A stretch of DNA of 64,000 bases, taken from Cyanobium sp. CH-040. GTDB lineage: Bacteria > Cyanobacteriota > Cyanobacteriia > PCC-6307 > Cyanobiaceae. A model generated the notes under the pieces. That model saw only the letters and a list, made by a program, of their open reading frames with translations. It made no database searches and had not been told where the DNA came from. The position numbers and the translations under genes were made by a program. Positions within the stretch are counted from its first letter, which is position 1. Every line of letters starts with the position of its first letter. Positions 26,369 through 35,778 of the stretch are shown here, one piece after another. The stretch is taken from assembly GCF_024346135.1 (NCBI RefSeq), contig NZ_JAGQCJ010000006.1, positions 62,001 through 126,000 on the forward strand, read 5' to 3'.

Positions 26369-29300
26369 ATGAACTCTTGGCTTCTGGCTCTCGTGCTCAA
26401 GACGGCGGGATTCCGCCGCAGCGGGGTCAGCCAAAGGCGGATGGGCCGCAGCAGGCGCTGGAGCCGCGCCGCCCAGGCGGCATTCGGGGCCTGGGCGGTG
26501 GCGGGTCAGCTGGCGCCGTTGGCGGGGATCATGGGTGCAGCCCTGCCTGCAGGCCCAGCAGCGGCCCAGGACCGGTCGATCCCAACCAACGCGGGTAATG
26601 CCGGGCCCAATGACATCGGTGACGCCGATTTCAGCGGATTCACCGGAGCTGGGAGTAACCCCAGTGCCACTGGCGACGGGGCCCTCGCCATTGGCCGTGC
26701 TGCCGTGGCCAACGGACAGCAGGCGACAGCACTGGGCACCGGAAGCAATGCCACTGGTCAAGGCACCACGGCGGTCGGCACCAATGCCCAGGCCGGTGGA
26801 GCCAGCGCCGTCAACGCCACAGCTTTGGGCTCGTCTTCCATTGCCAATGCCACAGGCGCCACAGCCCTGGGCTTTCAAGCGGTTGCATCCGGCCAAGGCT
26901 CCACCGCCATCGGTTCCACGGCCACGGCCAGCGGCACGCAATCGATCGCCATCGGACCCGCCAGCAACGCCAGCGGCTTCGAAGCGATCGCCATCGGGGA
27001 GCGGGCGAATGCCAGCGGGCGTGATGCGCTGGCAGTGGGCGGGAATGCCATCGCCAGTGGCGACAATGCCGTTGCTCTGGGGGAAGGCGCGGTCGCCAGC
27101 GGGATCAGCGCCACGGCACTAGGTGACAGAGCCAACGCCAGCCGCAACTTCGCCACCGCCATCGGCGCCGGTGCCACCAGCACCCGCGACAATCAGATCG
27201 TGCTCGGCCGTGCGACCGACACCGTCACCATCGCCAACCTCTCGGGCAGCGGCAATGGCCTGGTGATCGCCAACGGCGATGGCACCCTTTCCCGTTCCAC
27301 CATCTCCAGCGCGGCGGTCAACAGCCTGAACTGCACCGGCACAGGCGCCAATGCCGTCTGCTATGGACCCGGCGCCAGTGCCACCGGCGACTTCTCCACC
27401 GCCATCGGCTCGGATGCCCTGGCCAGCGGCGCCAGCGCCACCGGACTGGGCAACCGGGCCAGTGCCACCGGCGACTTCTCCACCGCAGTGGGTGACAGGG
27501 CCATCGCCAACGGCGTGCTAGCCACCGCTTTGGGGTCCCGCGCCAATGCCACCGGAAGCGCGGCCATCGCGGTGGGCTTCCAGGCCAACGCCACCAATGT
27601 CAATGCCGTTGCCATCGGCCCTGGCGCAAACGCCACCGGTAATGGAGCCACCGCCGTCGGGGTGAGCGCCAGAGCCGAAAACTTCGGAGCCGTTGCGTTG
27701 GGTGGCAATGCTTCCGCCTTGGGAGACCGTGCCGTCGCAATTGGCGTGGCAAGCAACGCACAAGGCGCTGGCAGTGCTGCCTTTGGTGAAGGGGCCAGTA
27801 CCTCCGGGTTCCTCAGTACAGCCCTTGGAGCTGAATCCAACGCCAGCTTCGCCAACTCCACCGCCCTCGGCACCCGCGCCGTCACCACCCGCGCCAACCA
27901 GATCGTGCTCGGACGGCCCGGGGCCTCACCCGGCCCCGATGAAGTCACCATCCCCAACCTCTCCGATCCCGCCGGCGGCACCGCCAACGGCCTGATCTTC
28001 GCCAACGGCGACGGCACCCTCAAGCGCTCCGCAGTCAACCCCGACACCCTCAACAGCCTCAACTGCGTCGGCACCGGCACCAACGCGGTCTGCTATGGAC
28101 CGGGTGCCAGTGCCACCGGTGACTTCACCACCGCCATCGGCGCCGATGCCAATGCCTCCGGCATCGGCGCCACCGCACTGGGCAACGGCGCCACCGCCAA
28201 CGGCATCGACGCCATCGCACTCGGTGACAGCGCCCAGGCCAGAGGCAACGGCTCCACTGCCATCGGCAGCGTCGCCGAAGCCGTCGGCCGTGATTCCATT
28301 GCCCTGGGATCGCTCGCCAAGGCCGACAGCAACTTCTCCACCGCCATCGGTTCGAATGCCCTGGCCAACGGCCTCGGCGCCACCGCACTGGGTCAACAGG
28401 CAAGCGCCCTCAGCGATAACTCCACCGCTCTTGGGCAAGGTTCCAGAGCAAGCGGCCTTTTCGCCACCGCCCTCGGCCACTTAGCCAACGCCTCAGGCAA
28501 CAGCGCCACCGCTCTGGGCGAGCAGTCCAGGGCCATCGGGGATCGGGCTACCGCCCTTGGCGTCCTTGCCGGAGCCTTCGGCAACGACGCCACCGCCCTT
28601 GGTACCACGGCCGTCGCCAACGGAAACGCCGCAACCGCCGTTGGTGAAGCAGCGAATGCCCAAGGCAACGGCTCCACTGCCCTCGGCCGACAGGCCGGAG
28701 CTCTCGGTTTCAACACCACGGCAGTTGGTTCGCAGGCCATCGCCAGCGGCCAGAACGGCACGGCGCTTGGTGCTGGAGCGCAAACCGGAGCCCTCGGCTT
28801 TGACACCGCCCTTGGCTCCGGGGCCATCGCCAACGGCACACAGTCAACCGCGGTAGGTGCCCTCTCCCAGGCCACCGGATCGCGCTCCATCGCGATCGGG
28901 CTTTCTGCCAACGCAACGGCAGAAGACGCAACCGCCATCGGCACAGATGCCAAAGCCACGGCCCAGCGCTCCATTGCGCTGGGCTCTGAAGCCAATGCCA
29001 CGGGCGGTGGCTCCATCGCGATCGGTGCCTTGGCCCGAACAAGCGGCACCGATGCCACGGCCGTGGGGTCCGGGGCCAACGCCACCGGTGTGAACGCTTC
29101 CGCTTTCGGTGCCGGAGCTCGCGCCTCCAACGCCGGCTCCACCGCCCTCGGTACGGGTGCCGTCACCACTCGCGCCAACCAGATCGTGCTCGGGCGGCCC
29201 GGGGCCTCACCAGGCCCAGATGAGGTCACCATCCCCAACCTTGCCGATCCCGCCAGCGGCAATGCCAGCGGTCTGATCTTTGCCAATGGCGACGGCACCC

Positions 29301-32300
29301 TCATACGCTCCGCCGTCAACCCCAACGCCCTCAACAGCCTCAACTGCACCGGCACTGGCGCCAACGCCGTCTGCTACGGGCCGGGCGCCAATGCCAACGG
29401 CGACTTCACCACCGCCATCGGCTCCGATTCCCTCGCCGACGGCATCGGTGCCACCGCCCTGGGCAGCAATGCTTCGGCACAAGGCAGCCGCGCCATCGCC
29501 ATCGGTGTAGGCGCCCGGGCCATTGGCAGCAACGCCATGGCACTTGGCGAAAGCGCCCTGGCCAACGGATTCCGTTCCACCGCCGTTGGCTCTTTTGCGA
29601 ATGCCTCTGGCGGTGGCTCCCTGGCAATCGGCACTTTTGCCAAATCCAACGGCACTGCTGCCACGGCGATCGGCTCCAATGCCTCAGCGTTGTTCGAGGG
29701 TTCCACCGCCCTCGGCACCGGTGCCACCACCACCCGCGCCAACCAAGTGGTGCTCGGCCGCTCCACCGACACCGTCACCGTGCCGAACCTCTCCGGCACC
29801 GGTGAAGGCCTGATCGTCGCCAACGACGACGGCACCCTCGCCCGATCCGCCGTCAACCTCAACTCCCTGAACTGCACCGGCACCGGCGCCAACGCCGTCT
29901 GCTACGGGCCGGGCGCCAACGCCAGCGGGGACTTCACCACCGCCATCGGCTCCGATTCCCTCGCCAACCAGAACGGCTCTACCGCCATCGGTGCCAATTC
30001 CGTCGCCAACGGCATCGGCGCCACCGCCCTCGGACGCGGTGCCAGTGCCACTGGGAACTTCACCACCGCCATCGGTGCCAATTCCGTCGCCAACGGCATC
30101 GGCGCCACGGCGCTCGGCGCCTTCGCCAACGCCCCCGGCGTCAGTGCCACCGCACTCGGTGAGTCCGCCGTCGCCACCGGCGCCCTCTCCACGGCCGTCG
30201 GCGCCAACGCACGCGCCGAGGGCCTTGCCGCCACGGCGCTTGGTGAGGCCGCCAACGCCACCGGCGACAGGGCCACTGCTCTTGGGCAGGCCTCCGTCGC
30301 CAACGCCACCGGCTCCACCGCTGTCGGCGCCAGCGCTCGCGCCTCCAGCACCGATGCTACGGCCGTAGGGTCCGGTGCTGAGGCCACGGCCCTGCGCTCC
30401 ACGGCGTTGGGGACTGGATCCAGGGCGAACTTTGCAGAATCCACCGCCATCGGCACCGGTGCCGTCACCACCCGCGCCAACCAGATCGTGCTCGGGAGGC
30501 CCGGGACTTCACCAGGTCCTGATGAGGTCACCATCCCCAACCTGGCCGATCCCGCCAGTGGCAATGCCAGCGGCCTGATCTTCGCCAACGGCGATGGCAC
30601 CCTCAAGCGCTCCGCCGTCAACCCCAACGCCCTCAATTCCCTCAACTGCATCGGCACCGGCGCCAACGCCGTCTGCTACGGACCCAACGCCGTCGCCAGC
30701 GGGGACTTCACCACCGCCATCGGCTCCGATTCCCTCGCCAACCAGAACGGCTCTACCGCCATCGGTGCCAATTCCGTCGCCAATGGCATCGGCGCCACGG
30801 CCTTGGGCCGCAACGCCACTGCCAACGGTGTCGGGGTGCTGGCCGTGGGTGAGTTTGCCAACGCCAATCAGTCCGGCGCGGTCGCCATCGGCCGGAACGC
30901 CAACGCCAATGGCATCACAGCCGTGGCAGTCGGAGGCAATGCGATCGCCGAGGGCATCAGCGCCACCGCCCTGGGCGAGGGAGCAACGGCCAATGCTGAA
31001 AGCGCCACGGCGCTTGGCCGCAAGTCCATTGCCTCAGGGATCGGGGCCACAGCCCTGGGCGAGGGAGCAACGGCCAATGCTGAAAGCGCCACGGCGCTTG
31101 GCCGCAAGTCCATTGCCTCAGGGATCGGGGCCACAGCCGTCGGGGTGGAAGCCAACGCTAGCGAGCTTGGTGCCACCGCCCTCGGAGCCAACGCCCGGGC
31201 GTTGGGGAGCGCCACGGCCCTGGGTCGTAACGCCAATGCCTCGGGAGGCGGCTCGACCGCCGTCGGGTTTGACGCTAAGGCTTCAGGTAGCGTGGCAACG
31301 GCCGTCGGCTTCTTCAGCAACGCCAGCGGCAACGGAGCTACAGCCATTGGCGTGTTTTCCATCGCCACAGGTTCCAATACCTCCGCCTTCGGTCGCTCCG
31401 CGGCGGCCCGTGCTGAGAATGCCTCCGCCTTCGGTGCCGGCGCTCAGGCCAATTTCGCAGGATCCACTGCCATCGGCACCAGCGCTGCCACGACCCGCGC
31501 CAATCAGATCGTCCTTGGTCGTTCAACAGACACCGTCACCGTTCCCAACCTCTCCGGCGCCGGCAGTGCCCTGATCCTCGCCAACGACGATGGCACCCTC
31601 GCTCGCTCTGCCGTCTCCGGCGCCGCCATCAACAGCCTCAACTGCACCGGCAGCGGTGCCAACGCGGTCTGCTACGGGCCGAATGCCGTCGCCAACGGCG
31701 ACTTCTCCACCGCCATCGGTTCCGATGCCAATGCCATCGGCGAGCGCGCCACCGCCCTGGGCGCCAATGCCACCGCTTCGGGCCTAGGCGCCTCAGCCTT
31801 CGGATCCCAGGCCAGCGCCAATGGCACCGGCGCCACAGCCGCAGGCCAGCTGGCGACCGCCTCCGGCACCAATGCCTCCGCCTTCGGTAGTTCCGCTGCG
31901 GCGCGGGCTGCCGATGCCTCCGCCTTCGGGGCCGGCGCCCAGGCCAACTTCGCCGGTTCCACCGCCATCGGGGCCGGTGCCGTCACCACCAGGCCCAACC
32001 AGGTGGTGCTGGGCCGCGGCACCGATGAAGTCACAGTTCCCAACCTCTCCGGCACCGGGGAAGGGCTGGTGATCGCCAACGGCGACGGCACCCTGATCCG
32101 TTCCGCCAACGTCAGTGCCAACGCCCTCAATTCCCTCAACTGCGTCGGCACAGGCGCCGATGCCGTCTGCTACGGCCCCAACGCCGTCGCCGACGGCGAC
32201 TTCACCACCGCCATCGGCGCTGGGGCCACCGCCAGGGGAGCCGGAGCCTCCGCGTTCGGTGCGGGGGCCTCAGCCAACTTCACCGGTTCCACCGCCCTCG

Positions 32301-34105
32301 GCACCGGCGCCGTCACCACACGCCCCAACCAGGTGGTGCTCGGCCGTTCCACCGACACCGTCACCGTGCCGAACCTCTCCGGCACCGGTGAAGGCCTGGT
32401 CGTCGCCAACGACGACGGCACCCTGGCCCGCTCCGCGGTGAGCCCCAACGCCATCGCCGGCCTCAACTGCACCGGCACCGGCGCCGATGCCGTGTGCTTC
32501 GGGCCCAATGCCGTCGCCAACGGCGATTTCACCACCGCCCTCGGCGCTGGCGCCCGGGCCACCGGCACCGGTGCCACGGCGCTGGGCGCCAATGCCCAGG
32601 CGGTGTTCCCCTTCTCCACAGCCATCGGCGCCGGTGCGGTCACCACCCGCGCCAGCCAGATCGTGCTCGGCCGCAGCGTCGACACCGTCACCATTCCGAA
32701 CCTGGCCCGGGGGTCGGCCCTGCTAGGTAGCGAGGCGGTGATCCTGGCCAATGGCGACGGCACCCTGCTGCGCAGCGACCTCACCTACTCCCAGCTCTCC
32801 AACGCCATCAACAATCCGCCCATCCCCAATGGCGGTCCCCAGCCACCCATCCCCAATGGCGGCACCCCACCCTCCGGTGGCGGTGGCGGCGGAGGTGGTG
32901 GTCCCATCTTCGATCCCACGGCCCTGCGCTGCCCTGGCGCAACCGGTGCCGACGGCACCTGCCTTGGCCCAGGTGCCACGGCCAGCGGCACCGATTCCAC
33001 GGCAGTGGGTGAGCGCAGCACCGCCAGCGGCCGCGAGTCCACCGCGCTCGGCGGCGGCGCCAGCGCCACGGCACCCCGGGCCACGGCTCTCGGTGCCGGC
33101 GCCCAGGCCGATTTCCGGGGCTCCACCGCCATCGGTGCCGGCGCCGTGACCACCCGCACCAACCAGATTGTGCTCGGCACCGAGCGCAGCCGCATCACCG
33201 CTCCCAGCCTGTCCGGCGAAGGGCGAGGCCTGCTCCAGGCACGCCCCGACGGCACGATCACCCGCACCGACCTGAGCACCGGCCAGGTGCGCCAGGCCAT
33301 CACCCAGACCATCCCCCGCATCGAGAACTCCATCAAGGATCTCGGCCGGGCCGTCGACTCCAGCATGGCCATGGGGGCGGCGCTCTCCGCCGTGCCCGAG
33401 ATCGTGCCCCAGTCCGACGAGAAGGCCCGGTGCGGGATCGGCACCGGCGTTTCAGGATCGGAATTCGCCATTGCCGGTGGCTGCGCCGTGAAGGTGGGCG
33501 AGCGGCTCCAGCTCAATGGAGCCATCAGCTACACCCCGTCGATCAACTACGGCTACGGCGAAACCTCGGGTGTCGCCGGCCGGCTCGGCTTCTCCTTCCC
33601 CCTCGGTCCGATCAGCTCGTCCCCACAGCCCGCCCCGCAGGGCACCGAGGGCGAACCGCCCGAAGGCGGCAGCCAGGAGGGTCAAGACGAGACCGCCGTG
33701 CTGGCGTTGCAGACGCAACTCAACGATGTGGAGGCCGAGTTGGCCCGCCGCGATGCCCAGATCGAAGACCTCAAGCGTCAGCTGCAGGCCCTGGTCGAGT
33801 CCCGTCCAGGTGACGACCGCAGCAGGGAACTGGTGGCTCTGCTGCAGAAGCGCATTGAGGAACTCGAGGCCGAGCGGAATCGCAGCGAATCGGAGGATCA
33901 ACGCCAGAACGGCATGATCCAGAAGCTGCAGAACCAGCTGGCGGTGCAGGAAGCCCGCTTCGCCGAGATGATGCGGCAGTTCCGGGCGCTCATGCCCGGC
34001 GGTACGCAACCGGCGGCAGCACCGGATCCCAGCGGGGAGACCATCCCGGTCAGCAACCCGCAGGCGTCACCGTCTCGCCGCTCAGGTCCTCAGGCCTCCC
34101 GCTGA
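26369..34105 (+). CDS. Giant YadA-like trimeric autotransporter adhesin
   Basis: The ATG at 26369 has AGGAG 11 bases upstream and starts an unusually long (about 67 residues), Arg-rich signal region ending in AAAQ, like the extended signals of large autotransporters. The 2,578-residue protein has ten modules of 14-residue YadA-head repeats (type ATALGxxAxAxGxx). Each closes with a TTRANQIVLGR connector and, in nine cases, a Cys pair in a motif such as LNCTGTGANAVCYGPG. A Pro/Gly hinge with nine glycines leads to the last module. The YadA-type anchor is about 2328-2413, four beta-strands ending RLGFSFPLG. It is followed by an extra 165 residues, mostly coiled coil, ending in a Pro-rich tail. 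Trimers should form a long surface fibre for adhesion. Codon use matches the genome. Confidence 0.9.
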   Translation: MNSWLLALVLKTAGFRRSGVSQRRMGRSRRWSRAAQAAFGAWAVAGQLAPLAGIMGAALPAGPAAAQDRSIPTNAGNAGPNDIGDADFSGFTGAGSNPSATGDGALAIGRAAVANGQQATALGTGSNATGQGTTAVGTNAQAGGASAVNATALGSSSIANATGATALGFQAVASGQGSTAIGSTATASGTQSIAIGPASNASGFEAIAIGERANASGRDALAVGGNAIASGDNAVALGEGAVASGISATALGDRANASRNFATAIGAGATSTRDNQIVLGRATDTVTIANLSGSGNGLVIANGDGTLSRSTISSAAVNSLNCTGTGANAVCYGPGASATGDFSTAIGSDALASGASATGLGNRASATGDFSTAVGDRAIANGVLATALGSRANATGSAAIAVGFQANATNVNAVAIGPGANATGNGATAVGVSARAENFGAVALGGNASALGDRAVAIGVASNAQGAGSAAFGEGASTSGFLSTALGAESNASFANSTALGTRAVTTRANQIVLGRPGASPGPDEVTIPNLSDPAGGTANGLIFANGDGTLKRSAVNPDTLNSLNCVGTGTNAVCYGPGASATGDFTTAIGADANASGIGATALGNGATANGIDAIALGDSAQARGNGSTAIGSVAEAVGRDSIALGSLAKADSNFSTAIGSNALANGLGATALGQQASALSDNSTALGQGSRASGLFATALGHLANASGNSATALGEQSRAIGDRATALGVLAGAFGNDATALGTTAVANGNAATAVGEAANAQGNGSTALGRQAGALGFNTTAVGSQAIASGQNGTALGAGAQTGALGFDTALGSGAIANGTQSTAVGALSQATGSRSIAIGLSANATAEDATAIGTDAKATAQRSIALGSEANATGGGSIAIGALARTSGTDATAVGSGANATGVNASAFGAGARASNAGSTALGTGAVTTRANQIVLGRPGASPGPDEVTIPNLADPASGNASGLIFANGDGTLIRSAVNPNALNSLNCTGTGANAVCYGPGANANGDFTTAIGSDSLADGIGATALGSNASAQGSRAIAIGVGARAIGSNAMALGESALANGFRSTAVGSFANASGGGSLAIGTFAKSNGTAATAIGSNASALFEGSTALGTGATTTRANQVVLGRSTDTVTVPNLSGTGEGLIVANDDGTLARSAVNLNSLNCTGTGANAVCYGPGANASGDFTTAIGSDSLANQNGSTAIGANSVANGIGATALGRGASATGNFTTAIGANSVANGIGATALGAFANAPGVSATALGESAVATGALSTAVGANARAEGLAATALGEAANATGDRATALGQASVANATGSTAVGASARASSTDATAVGSGAEATALRSTALGTGSRANFAESTAIGTGAVTTRANQIVLGRPGTSPGPDEVTIPNLADPASGNASGLIFANGDGTLKRSAVNPNALNSLNCIGTGANAVCYGPNAVASGDFTTAIGSDSLANQNGSTAIGANSVANGIGATALGRNATANGVGVLAVGEFANANQSGAVAIGRNANANGITAVAVGGNAIAEGISATALGEGATANAESATALGRKSIASGIGATALGEGATANAESATALGRKSIASGIGATAVGVEANASELGATALGANARALGSATALGRNANASGGGSTAVGFDAKASGSVATAVGFFSNASGNGATAIGVFSIATGSNTSAFGRSAAARAENASAFGAGAQANFAGSTAIGTSAATTRANQIVLGRSTDTVTVPNLSGAGSALILANDDGTLARSAVSGAAINSLNCTGSGANAVCYGPNAVANGDFSTAIGSDANAIGERATALGANATASGLGASAFGSQASANGTGATAAGQLATASGTNASAFGSSAAARAADASAFGAGAQANFAGSTAIGAGAVTTRPNQVVLGRGTDEVTVPNLSGTGEGLVIANGDGTLIRSANVSANALNSLNCVGTGADAVCYGPNAVADGDFTTAIGAGATARGAGASAFGAGASANFTGSTALGTGAVTTRPNQVVLGRSTDTVTVPNLSGTGEGLVVANDDGTLARSAVSPNAIAGLNCTGTGADAVCFGPNAVANGDFTTALGAGARATGTGATALGANAQAVFPFSTAIGAGAVTTRASQIVLGRSVDTVTIPNLARGSALLGSEAVILANGDGTLLRSDLTYSQLSNAINNPPIPNGGPQPPIPNGGTPPSGGGGGGGGGPIFDPTALRCPGATGADGTCLGPGATASGTDSTAVGERSTASGRESTALGGGASATAPRATALGAGAQADFRGSTAIGAGAVTTRTNQIVLGTERSRITAPSLSGEGRGLLQARPDGTITRTDLSTGQVRQAITQTIPRIENSIKDLGRAVDSSMAMGAALSAVPEIVPQSDEKARCGIGTGVSGSEFAIAGGCAVKVGERLQLNGAISYTPSINYGYGETSGVAGRLGFSFPLGPISSSPQPAPQGTEGEPPEGGSQEGQDETAVLALQTQLNDVEAELARRDAQIEDLKRQLQALVESRPGDDRSRELVALLQKRIEELEAERNRSESEDQRQNGMIQKLQNQLAVQEARFAEMMRQFRALMPGGTQPAAAPDPSGETIPVSNPQASPSRRSGPQASR
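26690..33180 (+). repeat. 42-bp (14-residue) head repeats in ten modules
   Basis: In-frame repeats of the YadA-head type run almost without break, grouped in modules ended by connectors near 27190, 27890, 29170, 29735, 30475, 31495, 31990, 32320, 32650 and 33150. Module starts share long near-identical stretches (for example around 29925 and 30705), suggesting module duplication and gene conversion. Confidence 0.85.
30971..31138 (+). repeat. 84-bp exact tandem duplication in the adhesin
   Basis: The segment beginning ctgggcgagggagcaac at 30971 recurs 84 bases later with almost no change, adding 28 residues (two head repeats) in frame. This looks recent and shows active length change of the fibre. 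Confidence 0.88.
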
Positions 34106-34152
34106 TCCCCAGCCCACGCCCACTCACCGCTGATTCACCCGCCACCAGCCCG

Positions 34153-34494
34153 ATGCTCCGTTCGCTGCTCCTCGCCCTGCTGCTCACCACTGCTCCCGCC
34201 GTCGCCCAGACGCGTGGTCAGCGGGCGCCGGCCCAGGCCCCCCAGCTCACCGACGCCCAGCTGCGCCAGCAGTTCCGGGAGAACTTCCTGCGCGGCTGTC
34301 TCTCCGGCCGCACTCAGGGGGTGCGCAACCAGAGCAACTACTGCAACTGCTACGCCAACTCCTACCTGGCCCGCTACGACGGCCGCACGCTCGCGGCCAT
34401 CACCCAGCTGTCCGAGCAGGCGGGGCAGACGGGCCCCACGCTGGTGGACCTGATGATGAGCCCCGAACGCCAGGGCTGTGCCGCCCGCAGCTGA
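34153..34494 (+). CDS. Small secreted Cys-rich protein
   Basis: 113 residues with a signal peptide cleaved near AVAQ. The mature part has four Cys (RGCLSG, YCNCYAN, QGCAAR) and an amphipathic pattern, with YARYDG-like and TLAAITQLSEQ segments. It follows the adhesin stop by 47 bp with no terminator seen, so it may be co-transcribed and act in the periplasm with the adhesin. No family recognised. Confidence 0.66.
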   Translation: MLRSLLLALLLTTAPAVAQTRGQRAPAQAPQLTDAQLRQQFRENFLRGCLSGRTQGVRNQSNYCNCYANSYLARYDGRTLAAITQLSEQAGQTGPTLVDLMMSPERQGCAARS

Positions 34495-34533
34495 GGGGCT
34501 GCCCCTGCGCACGTTCGGTTGCCTGAGCGACCT

Positions 34534-34911
34534 TCAGCCAAAGACTGCATAGCCCTCCCCCACCACTCGGCTCAGAGACGCCGCGAACAGAAGACCACCC
34601 ACAAGGCATGTGATCAGCACCAGCAGGAAGTCCAGACGCAGGAAGCGCATACAAGCAGGATTCCGCTGCATATCGCACGGAATAGACATATAATAACAGG
34701 CAAACTGATTAGCCCTCAGACACAGAAACAAGCCGGCAATGACAAACAGCTGTCCCATCACCAGGTTGACCACCCAGTTGCGGACACTCATCGCAATGCT
34801 TCCAATCACAACGAATCCAGTCCCAGACCACAATGCCGCACTGGCCAAGGCGAAAGATCTGTAGAGTCTGATCAGCATGGTGATTGAACGAGAGTGCTCC
34901 AACGCGATCAT
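34534..34911 (-). CDS. Hypothetical membrane protein in AT-richer segment
   Basis: About 125 residues from the ATG at 34911 (an ATG at 34878 is an alternative; the frame stays open to 35055). Three or four hydrophobic helices with a cytoplasmic-looking Cys/Met loop (YYMSIPCDMQRNPACMR). Base composition is clearly lower in GC than the flanking genes. No family recognised. The start is uncertain because no convincing ribosome site is seen. Confidence 0.5.
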   Translation of the reverse strand: MIALEHSRSITMLIRLYRSFALASAALWSGTGFVVIGSIAMSVRNWVVNLVMGQLFVIAGLFLCLRANQFACYYMSIPCDMQRNPACMRFLRLDFLLVLITCLVGGLLFAASLSRVVGEGYAVFG

Positions 34912-35108
34912 CCTGGGGCGGTCGGCGGCATCAGTGGCCTGAGCGATGTCCGTCGCTTGGGCCATCCTGATGCAAGCGTCCAGCTGTTTTTCCAAACGCC
35001 AGGCTGTTCTGCAACCAGCAAGGTGTGGATGGCCATGGTCGGTGTGGTTGCCCATGATCAGGGAGACGCCACTGTCCTCCTTGCAGGTTCAGGGATGGAG
35101 AGCTGGGT

Positions 35109-35486
35109 TCACTGATCAGGGGTCGTATCCCAGTAGACGAAGATTGACTGCTTGGCGAGACGGTAGATATGAATATTGCCATTGTCCTCAAGCTGACGCG
35201 TTGCCGGCTTGCCATCGGCATCGAGATAGGCATTGGGTTTGTTGCCGTCGGGGGCCAGCTCAACCCGTTGGCCATTCTTGAGCTGGATGCTCACAAAGCC
35301 CTGTCGCTGTGAAAACGTGCACAGCCCAGAGGAAGTGGCCCGATCCTCGCCCTTTGGAAACACATCACAACGTGCTTTGACCGTGTCAGCCAGCGCTGAA
35401 ACTCCGGCAAGAAGCCCTCCAACGCTCAGAAAGCCAAGACTCAGAACAGGGACACAGCGGCGACCAAACCTTGCAAAATTCTGCAT
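35109..35486 (-). CDS. Secreted protein with paired-Cys domain
   Basis: The ATG at 35486 has AGGAGG about 6 bases upstream, a strong ribosome site. 125 residues: signal peptide to about 34 (VSALAD), then KARCDVFPKGEDRATSSGLCTFSQRQGFVSIQLKNG and a tail ending YRLAKQSIFVYWDT. The Cys pair and the following strand pattern match the N-terminal domain of the protein at 16425-17168. Function unknown; probably periplasmic or outer-membrane associated. Lies in the AT-richer segment. Confidence 0.7.
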   Translation of the reverse strand: MQNFARFGRRCVPVLSLGFLSVGGLLAGVSALADTVKARCDVFPKGEDRATSSGLCTFSQRQGFVSIQLKNGQRVELAPDGNKPNAYLDADGKPATRQLEDNGNIHIYRLAKQSIFVYWDTTPDQ

Positions 35487-35778
35487 CAGCTTCCTCCTGA
35501 AGATACAGGGTGAGCAGATCAATTGGACTGTAGGCCTGGATTGTGAGGTCAGCAAGCAGCACGAGTGGTTTAAGAGGACCCTCAAGGCCCACACCTGGGC
35601 CGCGCAAGACGAGCAGCAGTGGTCGCCCGATCAACAGGGACAGGGTTGCCGCCATCTCGCCGGCCTTCGAGGACTGACGGCGAGACCGCTGTCTTGACGG
35701 TACAGGCCTGCTGCTCGGGGTTGAGACAGCAGTGCTTCTCCTCCCGTTTCCGAGAGGAGAAGCACTGGTTCCTACTTT
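35487..35778. other. Non-coding stretch with hairpin
   Basis: No convincing gene in about 290 bp. It holds the upstream region of the 35486 gene and, at 35731-35766, the hairpin described separately. Confidence 0.5.
35731..35766. terminator. Perfect 13-bp stem hairpin
   Basis: agtgcttctcctc (35731-35743) pairs exactly with gaggagaagcact (35754-35766) around a 10-nt loop. It lies 13 bp beyond the stop of the minus-strand gene at 35779, so it probably ends that transcript, although no T tract follows. Confidence 0.6.

Noticed and set aside
26690-33180. Regular 42-bp repeats that could resemble a CRISPR array
   Set aside because: They are in-frame 14-residue protein repeats with no unique spacers or cas genes.
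27361-33525. Long minus-strand open frames opposite the adhesin, Pro/Ala-rich, up to 320 codons
   Set aside because: They are mirror images of the repeat (periodic composition of the coding strand) with no domain, start context or continuity.
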